Source: Aplectana chamaeleonis
Lineage: Eukaryota; Nematoda; Chromadorea; Rhabditida; Cosmocercidae
Assembly (NCBI GenBank): GCA_029168955.1
Contig: JAPDOI010000445.1
Location: 186,001 to 250,000 of the forward strand
DNA: 64,000 nucleotides
Direction of reading: 5' to 3'
A program made the position numbers and the translations under genes. Positions within the stretch are counted from its first letter, which is position 1, and each line of letters starts with the position of its first letter. This document shows positions 13,001-22,000 of this stretch, piece after piece. The notes beneath the pieces are model-generated. The model was given only the letters and a program-made list of their open reading frames with translations, had not been told where the DNA came from and ran no database searches.

Positions 13001-16000
13001 TGCCACCGCCCCTCCCGCGCATGTTCTGTAGAACAGCCCATCGACCCGCGCAGCCGTACACATCCCGAATTGACGCCCTGAGGACAACAACTCGGTCTGC
13101 GTCGATTTATGGCACTCGGCGGGATCGCCGGTCGATGGGCTGTTTAACAGCCCGTCGCCCCCTGCTCAACAGCACACCGGGACGACCCCGCGTAGAGCTG
13201 CCTGTTTGCCAGCGGTGACTCGTTCTGGGCGGATCGACGTCCTGTAGACAACAGCGAACGTCTGAGCACTTCTATCTTAGCGCTACGGAAAACGTCGGAA
13301 GTTGTGTTTTGCCCTCTAATTCACTCGAATTGGAGCCTTTAAACAGATTTAGTCTAATACTTTGGAGGCTCTAAAGATAAACCTCAAGTTCGTAGTAACT
13401 CTCATGGGAAAGTTTTAAGTCAGTTTTGAAAAAATATTGAACGCTTTTGGAACCCCAAATTGTCAGAGGAAGCGGTCAACAGGCAATTTCACAAATTCAA
13501 AACGTCATCACTCTGCACAAATTCCGAAGAATGTACTTTCAGCCAAACATTGCACAGAGGGGATATTTTTGGCGCTTAACACGATTATGTGGTCTGTTTC
13601 CAGATTATCGAAAGATTACTGCTCGTTTTGACGGATGAAAAAACTACAAAAACGACCGCTCTGAGCTTGTACCCTCTTGGAACCTGCAGCTGGGGGCGGG
13701 ATACTTCGCAATTTTGCTATGAAGGTTCAAGAGACTAACAATAGAACTCGTTTTTGCAGATGCGTTGACCGACATGAACTCTTCCCTCACAAGGGTTAGG
13801 AATTTTAAGGCAGCATCACTCTCGCAAACGTGTTCGAGATAACTACGGAATTAGAATGGTATGGCACGGAACACAACGTCCACGCAAGTTGAAACGTCAA
13901 AAACGACCCACAATCACGCTACACGAGTGAGAAATTAGCCCCGCCCCTGTATCTGCCCGCCCCCTGTGTTTGCGTCATCCTCAAAAACAGGGAAGCTGGG
14001 CCATTCCCACCATCGTCAATGCATTTGGTTTTCTAGCTGTACTTATTGAATCACCCGCAAACGTCGCCGAGGGTGGGAATGGCCCAGCACCCCTGTTTTG
14101 GAGGACGACGCACATACAGGGGGCGGGGCACTAGCGTCATTGTGGATCGTTTTTGACGCTTCAAAATGCGTAGGCGTTGCGTTATGAGACACACCATTCT
14201 ATTGGCGTAGTTATCTCAAACACGTTTACGAGCGTGTATGCTGCCTTTACAATTTGAATGGAGTCTTGAGCATCCCTCAACCCCTACAGCGGTGTGTTTC
14301 TTACAAATTTGAATAATGCTCTTCTCTCACATGACGATGGTAATAATCTACTGATCCTTCATGAAAGAAGGTCCGGTTGACTTCGGCCGGGTTCCAAAAA
14401 CATGATCGTATGCAAAGACAGATTTTTTCACTGATGTGGTTTGGTACTGATTTTCAGCCCTCAAAATACGTGAAATTGACACATAACCGAATTCGACGTA
14501 AAGGCATCCTACCCGCTGAAAACCGCCTACCGTTCTTTTTGGGTTTGAATCAATGGTTGGGCGCGCCTGAGAACGTGGGTAGAGTTTGTCAGGTCACCGA
14601 TGCTTTTTTGGGAAGATATGGGACATCGAATGCCTTGGATTCCGCCAAAAGAGGCCGGCCTTCCGGCAGCCGTCTGGCTTCAAATTAAAAAAGAAAGTAG
14701 CTTATGAACAAGTGATACAACAACTTGCACTCTTTTAAGCTTATCATTTGATGATAAGCCCCATTCTTTTCTCATTTGATGCCACATGGCCGTCGGAAGG
14801 CAGGCCTCTTTTGAAGGAATTCGAAGCATTCGATCTCCCATATCTTCCCAATGAAGCATCGGTGACGCGACAAACTCTACCCACGTTCTCAGACGAGACC
14901 AACCAATGATTCAAACCCAACAAACGGTAGGCGGTTTTCAGTGCGTACGATGCCTTAAAGGCAGTGTTCAAGATAAAAAATGACTTTTAGTTTCCACTAG
15001 GAATGGGTCGTGGAGGGGCACACTATAAAGTTGATGTCGAAAGAACGCATCAAAACGGGCCAGGGAACGCTCCAAAAGAGCCCGAAGTTGCCATTTCGAG
15101 CGCAAGGCAAACCCCAAAAACGAAACACACGCCCATCGACGTCAACAAATGGATGCTCGAGATCATGGGATGAGCAACGATTTCCAATCATTAGCCCCGT
15201 TCTTCCTTTAATTCTCAGCTTCTCTCTTTACTCAGGTCAGCTCGCATACAGCTCGCATATACTCAGGTCAGCTCGCTCGCTCGCATGTAGATCGGCTGCA
15301 AACGAGGGAAGTTACAAGCCTCGAACAACTCGTCCACCATGTTTCCTTAGCTCAATCTTAGGAGGACCATAACTCCGTTCCCAGGAGGTCTTATACGATT
15401 TCAGAGACATCATTAGAATCAGCATGGGGCCGTTCTAAAGATAAGCGAGAAAACAGAGAAACGTTTTTCATCGTGAACACTGCCTTCAAAGGCAGTGTTC
15501 ACGATGATTTTCGTTCCCGAGTTTTCCACTCAAAACAAAGCGTTGGCCACCGTGTGTTACAGAAATTACGAAGAAACGGCGAGGAATGCACTGAAACGTC
15601 ATATTTCAGTGACATTAATCTCTGGCCTGGACTAGTTGTCCAGTTGTATGAGCATGTTCACGGTGGTTGTCACCGGTGAAAATATGGGTCACTCGAAAAT
15701 GGAAGAATATTCCAGGCAAAATAGTACTAGCTAGTGTCTGAAGAAAAAAGAACGGAGCGACAGAAAGCAAATAATTGTAAACGACAGGCCCACAAATGAT
15801 TTCATTGTCACAACGAACAGTTCCTGTGAAAGTAAAGAGGTGGGGTGAAAGTAAAGCATTTCGTGACCTTCTGATGCATTTTTCTCGATCCCTTCGTCAT
15901 TTTTGTTCTACCCGGGGCCAAACAATCGATTTAGACAGATCTGGTGTCACGACTGGATAAAAAACTGAGTATAAAAAAAGAGGCAACGATGATGAAGGAA

Positions 16001-19000
16001 AACAACTGGTCATTAGCCTGCAGGATGAAAAACGAATCATTATCAAGTCTTACGGAAACCTGTGCAAGTCAGTGCATACATTCCTACTAAGGTGGATGTT
16101 CCTCTACACACATACTTATATGAGTCCTATAAAGCTTCAAACCTCAAATCCTGAACAGAAGTGATGCAATTACCGCGACATGAACTGCTAACACTTGTTA
16201 TCAGAATACATAGAGCAAAATCTGTCCCTCATTCGAAGATGTTTTTTTTTGTTTCAATCACAGTTATTCAATCGGATATTCGGAACTCGAAATGCTGAAT
16301 GAAACTCTTACAGGAAAAGATATATCTGTCATCCAAAATTTCTTTCTCGAACTGTACTTCCCGGAACTTTGAGAGAATTCTTCTTCTTCAACGAGAGGTG
16401 ATTTTAATATCCCGGAATGGTCTGAGGACCACCGGGTTCAATAGCGCGTCTCAATCATCGGATCGTTTAAACTCTACTATTGACACAGCGCCTCGTGAAG
16501 TGTTTCCGACTCGTCAAGTGTCCATAATCGGGAATCAGAAGAATATCATTATATAAATAGGCATGTGGTTACATACCGGTAGAGTCACTTCAAAATCATC
16601 AATATGACGCATGAGCTAATTAAGATTCACTGTCAGGTTGACTGACCGTAGCACACTCAGAATAATGCCAGCCCTATTATCGCTGGTTTGCAAACAGATG
16701 TAACAATTAAAGGCCAGTATTCTATCTGTATCAAAACGAGGTAAGCATGAGCAGTGATATTTTTATAATAATTGAAACATAATATCGGCATGGATCTTAA
16801 TGAGACTGCTTTCCCCATCGGAGGTTGGCGCGAGCTCGGTGCACCTATGTAATAGCATATGGCGCCGAGTTTGCACCAACCTTCGACAGTGAACGCAAAG
16901 TCTCATTAGGTTCCATGCCGAAGTTACGCGTCTGCCGATAGGCAGTTTCTACGACATGCACGAGCGAAGAAAAAATACTGCTGTCGACGTGTTGGGAGTA
17001 CCAGGTTGTCCAATAATTCTCGTCCGAAAATTTCACCATTTTTTTTCAACTTTATTGAAAAACAAGTCTAATCAACAATATAATCACCAAAGTTATCCGC
17101 AACAGTGGCCCATCAATTGGGCAGGTCGCCAATGCCTTTTGCCCAGAGCTCCGGGGCTGCGACTCGAAAAAGTCCGCGATGTCGGATTTGAGGTTGTCGT
17201 AGTTGGTGAATTTTCTTCCAGCCAAATGGTGTTTCAGCGGGCGGAACAAGTGGTATTCGGAGGGAACGAGGTCCGGGGAATACGGCGAATGGGCAACCGT
17301 CTTCCAGCCGAGCGCCGCCAACTTCTGCTGGGTCTCCATCGCCACGTGGGGGCGCGCGTTGTCGTGCAGCAGGTGGACCGAGGCCCGTCGGGGACGCTTT
17401 TTTCGGATGGCGGCGGCTAGTTTCTCGAGCTGATCGGTGTAGATGGAGGCGGTGAACCTGCCTTGCGGGAGCATCTCGAAGTACAGCATGCCCTTGGTGT
17501 CCCACCAGCAGCAGAGCATGATCTTCAGCGGGTACAGGTCGGCTTTCGGCGTCGTCGGCGGCTCTTGTCCACGCGGGATCGAAACGGCACGGCGGACAAC
17601 GTTGTCGTAGAGAACCCAGCTCTCATCCCCAATGACCAGGTCCTCGAGAACTCCTTGCGATGCGGACGAAGAAGGAGGGACTGGCAGACGGCCAAGCGGC
17701 TCTGCTTGTTGGCGTCCGTCAAACGGTGGGGGATCCAACAGGCCAGAACTTTGTGGTAGCCGAGTAAGTTGAGTCGATTAAGGATGGTGGACTTGCTGCA
17801 GCCGAGCTTCGTCGCCAGTTCACGGGTGGTGGCTTCCGGCTTCTCCTTGATACAGCGACGGACTTCGTCATCATCCACCGTAGAAAGCCTCCCGCTGTGC
17901 TTCCTGCCCTCGAGGCTCGTGTCGCCGCTCTCGGAACGATTGAACCAGCAGCTGACTGTGCGTTGGGACACTGCATCCTCAATGCACGCTCTGCAGATGT
18001 TGGCGACCGCGGTGCCCGTGTCGTTGCCCAGCAGCCACTCGTAGTACACGAACATACGAATTCGACCTTGGTCCATTTCAGCTTGTACTGGTAGCTTGAC
18101 GCGGCAACTGCGCCTTATATACCCCTAGCGTAGAACTTTGGAGAATCTTCTAGAAGGTTCTTACACTTGCCTGATACTATAACACTTCTAAGGAAAATTA
18201 TAGAATTTTGAAAATTTTCGGACAGGAATTATTGGACGGCCTGGTATCTTGTGTAATCGATGCATTATTGCGCAGTAGTTGACGCCTGAGGTACATAGAT
18301 CTTGGTGTTCCACGCTCATGACCTTGTGCGATCGAGAATAATTAAGTTCTACAGTGAGATACCGGAAAGCCTTGATGAATACGAATCCTCAAAGAGCAAG
18401 CTATTAAAATACGTAAGGATATTGCCCTTATTGCCATGGTGCCCCCTTATCCCCAACTCGGACGTTTCCAAAAAATCTTATGATTTTTGGTAGAACAATC
18501 CGTGTAGATAAATCAAGTTGGAGGTAAAAAACTAGAATGAAGTAACTCATTCCTCACCACCTAGAGGGTGACACTAGTGCAAGAACCGCACCGGAAAAAA
18601 TGTAATAGCAAAGGATACGGAAGAACAAGACTTAGGACAAAACGAGAAATAAGAATCTAAACTCGAATGTAGCCCAAAATACGTAGATTACGTGCACCGG
18701 CGAGGCACCAATAGTCTTTACGAATAAAGAGACAATCAAGAGAGCTCTCGATAAGAAGGCAAGAATAGATCTACAGGTGACAGGACTCTTCAGAGACTGA
18801 ACACAAGTGAACTCGCAAAAATAGGGGTATGTGCCAAATACTGACCAGTTCAGATCTAGAACACTGCGGCAGACAACTCGGTCCTTGTTGGCATGTACAA
18901 CTCGGCTGAAACGTCGCGTAGACCTGAAAAGAAATTCTGAGAAATTGCAGAATTTAACACTTAGAATACATCAGCCACGGTTTTTATGATAACAATCGTT

Positions 19001-22000
19001 GCCCAGTCGAATGCTAAGGTGAAGCTCATCCGATCAGGAATGCCCGCCCTCGATGTCGGCGTGCGTCTTGAGCGACCTAAGCATAAGGATTTCTCGGGCT
19101 TAAGGGCCGGTCAGCAGGAATGTCTGGCGATTATCGAGCAATATACCAGTAAGTGGCCTGCAATCGTGCGGGGTGCATCCGAAAAATGTCTTCGCGATCG
19201 CCGCGTGACACGCACGCCGATCACGTGAGCGGACAGTCTCAATCAAACAGACTTTAGACTACATGCCATGCCGCGTCTAACGCAAAGGTTCAGGTGGAGC
19301 AAAACTCTTCTTCCCTTTAGTTTACTTCTGATTCGAGTTGGATGATGTCAAGATTCATGTTTCTATGACTTCTTTCTTTTGTGAAATTGTTCACATAGAA
19401 GTGCATGTACCTTTGAATCTGATCCAAAAATCTCCCGTAGTGACCAGTAATGCTTGAAGGGACAAACTTTAGCGACTACAGCCCAAACGATTGAGAAGAA
19501 GAAAGGCACAACGCCTATGCATTTTGAAGTGTCAAAAACGACCCACAATGCCGCTACACGAGTATAGAGTTGCCCCGCCCCCTGTATTTCACCGCCCACT
19601 GTATTTGCGTCCTCCTCCAAAAAAAGGGGTGCTGGGCCATTCCCGCCGTCGCCGATGGATATGGTTTACTTATTGTATGTACCTTTTGTTCCACCCACAA
19701 AGGTCACCGATGGTGAGAGCGGCCCTAGCACTCCTGTTCTGGAGGAGGACGGCAAATGCAGGAGGCGGAGAAATACAGAGGCGGGGCCAAGTTCTTGCTC
19801 ATGTAGCGGCATTGTGGGTCGTTTTTGACGCTTTAAAACTTTGTGTTCTGAGCCATACCAATCTATTATATTTCCGTACGTGTTTGCTGCGTTTAAAGAC
19901 AGTGGTCACGATCAAAAACGTTATCGAAAAAACTACAAAAATCAGCTTAGATCAAAAACAGCTGAAAAACTAGGAAGGTAGCGCGCGCGGAGAAAAACGT
20001 GCAAAAATTAGAGTTTCTAAAGCCCAAAGAAGCCAGTTCGTGCACCTCTGCACAGCGCCGACAAGAAGATCGCAGTCTCATGTCGAGCGGTTGAAAATCA
20101 TCGGCATCCAGAGTAAGAAATAAATGAAAATTTACCTAATAACAACAGTTGCGCAATGAAAGAAAGCACTCCAGTCGATGTTTTTGACTAGATGTGTACA
20201 TAAATCCGAAGATTCATTGATTGAAATTCAATTTCAAGCCAGCTGATGTTCTTGATATAAGAGGTCATCAATGCCGATGATGAGAAGTGGGCTCGTCCAC
20301 CATCAAAAGACAAGAATGCTCAGGCTTCAAATTCGGCCCAAAACAGTTGTTTTTTCGCATGTTTTTCTTATAGGTGCTACCACTCAAGACCCACAAAAGG
20401 GTTTAGAGAGAAAAAGACGACAAGCATATTTGATCGCGACTCGCCTTTAGGCAGGTGCGGTATAACAAGGTCTCGAATATGAACTACTGAGTAACTGTCA
20501 GCTACATTAACACTTACCTGTATGGGTTTTAAGCAGTTACAGAATGATGAACACCCACAGTTCCGCTTCGCTCGACGTGCCTGCAAGGGAACAACTTTGG
20601 AACTCTTAGAAACCAAACTTTTGGTTCACCTACGGCTCATAGATGTTTTCAAGATTTTGTAAACTGTTTCATTCATGGATACCACCAAGGGTGGTATGAG
20701 GCTTGAAGAATGTGAAAATTTTTTCACAGTTTAAAGAAAGGGAGAGCAAGTAACGATTTTTGAAATATCAGGTGAATGAAAATTTACCTCTAAAGTGTCC
20801 GTGTAATAGGAAAGGGTCTGCGACAAAATTTGTCCTTGTTTTGCAAATCCCAGGTTTCACATATTCCTAGCCTAATTTCGGAGTCAGTCAGGGTTGAATG
20901 AATGTTTGACAAGAGCGTGTGCGCGCGTCGAAACCCCGAGCTGTGAATGGGGTGTGTTGAATAGATACGAGCGCGAACGCACACAGACTAAGAAACCCGA
21001 GTTGTCGCGCTCCAAGAGCATCACCAAAAAAAAAGGATCATCCAAACCTCATTACTCAATAAAGTTGCAGTGACTAGGTTCCGGTAATGTGAATTGTAAT
21101 GTTAACATCTGAATGTAAAAAGAACTGCATACTGTGCTTCTCTGGGCCAAATCCCGGTCCGCAACTGTGTCTCGACACGCTTTGCGACCGCACGCGCTCG
21201 AGTCAATCGAGTTTCCAGCGCCAATGCCAACTCGATACGGCTTTTTCATACAGTTTTCTTCAATCCTGTTTAGTATCCAGTCACTAAAACCCACCTAGAG
21301 TCAAAAAATCGGCGGCTGCGGCGCTGGAAACTCTTCCGACTCAAAAGCGCGCGGCCACAAAGCGTGTCGAGACGCAAATGCGGACCGGAACTCGGCTCAG
21401 ATAAGCACAAAACACCTAAAAACCAAAAAAACCTAGAACATTTCATAGGATATTTATCAAAGACAGAGCCAACGATGAAAATTCCTAATCCAGTTCTCGG
21501 TGTTTTTGAGTAGGTAAGTCCACAATGAAGAGAAAAATGGGGTAAAGTTCCAAGAAAAGTTCCGAACTTCAAAGCATCACTGGATTATTTAATTACGCCT
21601 GTTTGGTGTGTTGTGCTCACTGCGAGGTTTCTGCAATCCAAACGTCGGAAAGGGTTTTCGGGGTAATAAGCTGGCTGCAACTTCGGACCGCACGACCCAC
21701 CGGTGGTTCATATTTTCAGAAATCGATTGCTCCCCCACCACAAGAAGAATTACGCCAACCTTCATATGAACAATGTAATGACCTATACTAGGCCCAACTA
21801 CGAGCATGGAAGGTCATCTCAAGCACCGTCTCAAAATATACAGAGACATGTACACCAGGAGTATGCGGAAAATTCTCGAAACCGAAAAACAAAAAAAAAA
21901 TCATGGTCGAAAACTTGTAAAATGCTTCCCTATACTAGGCAAATTTGAGAAAACACTTTTTTTTTCAATTTTTCGTTTTTTTTTGAAAAAGCGGTAGAGA

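Larger units (their letters stand above)
9598..13796. mobile_element. Composite inverted-repeat element (CTNACAAGGGAAGT ends) with nested insertions
   Basis: The left end (CTAACAAGGGAAGTGTTTTT, then CTGCGCACTATCCCGCCC and AGCTGCAGGTTCCAA) is repeated inverted at 13660-13796 (TTGGAACCTGCAGCTGGGGG, then GGGATAC and CTTCCCTCACAAGGG). A shorter copy with the same ends lies at 32254-33331. The inside has the recurring module TTTACTGTAGGTTACGGTAG and CGAATCTGAGG-type motifs. A family F element (10425) and a hairpin element (11311) sit inside it. Confidence 0.55.
9556..18845 (-). other. Giant intron of the cysteine-repeat gene packed with mobile elements
   Basis: 9.3 kb between exons 5 and 4. It contains the 9598-13796 inverted-repeat element with two insertions, TTAA elements at 13805, 14498 and 14955, a hairpin element at 16785, a CR1-like scrap near 16.4 kb, a mariner at 17001, and an Argonaute-like fragment at 15610. 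Confidence 0.6.

Noticed and set aside
19002..19228. Open frame ending in a GCCGATCACG hairpin motif
   Set aside because: Shares its end with the inverted-repeat element at 28710; no family resemblance.
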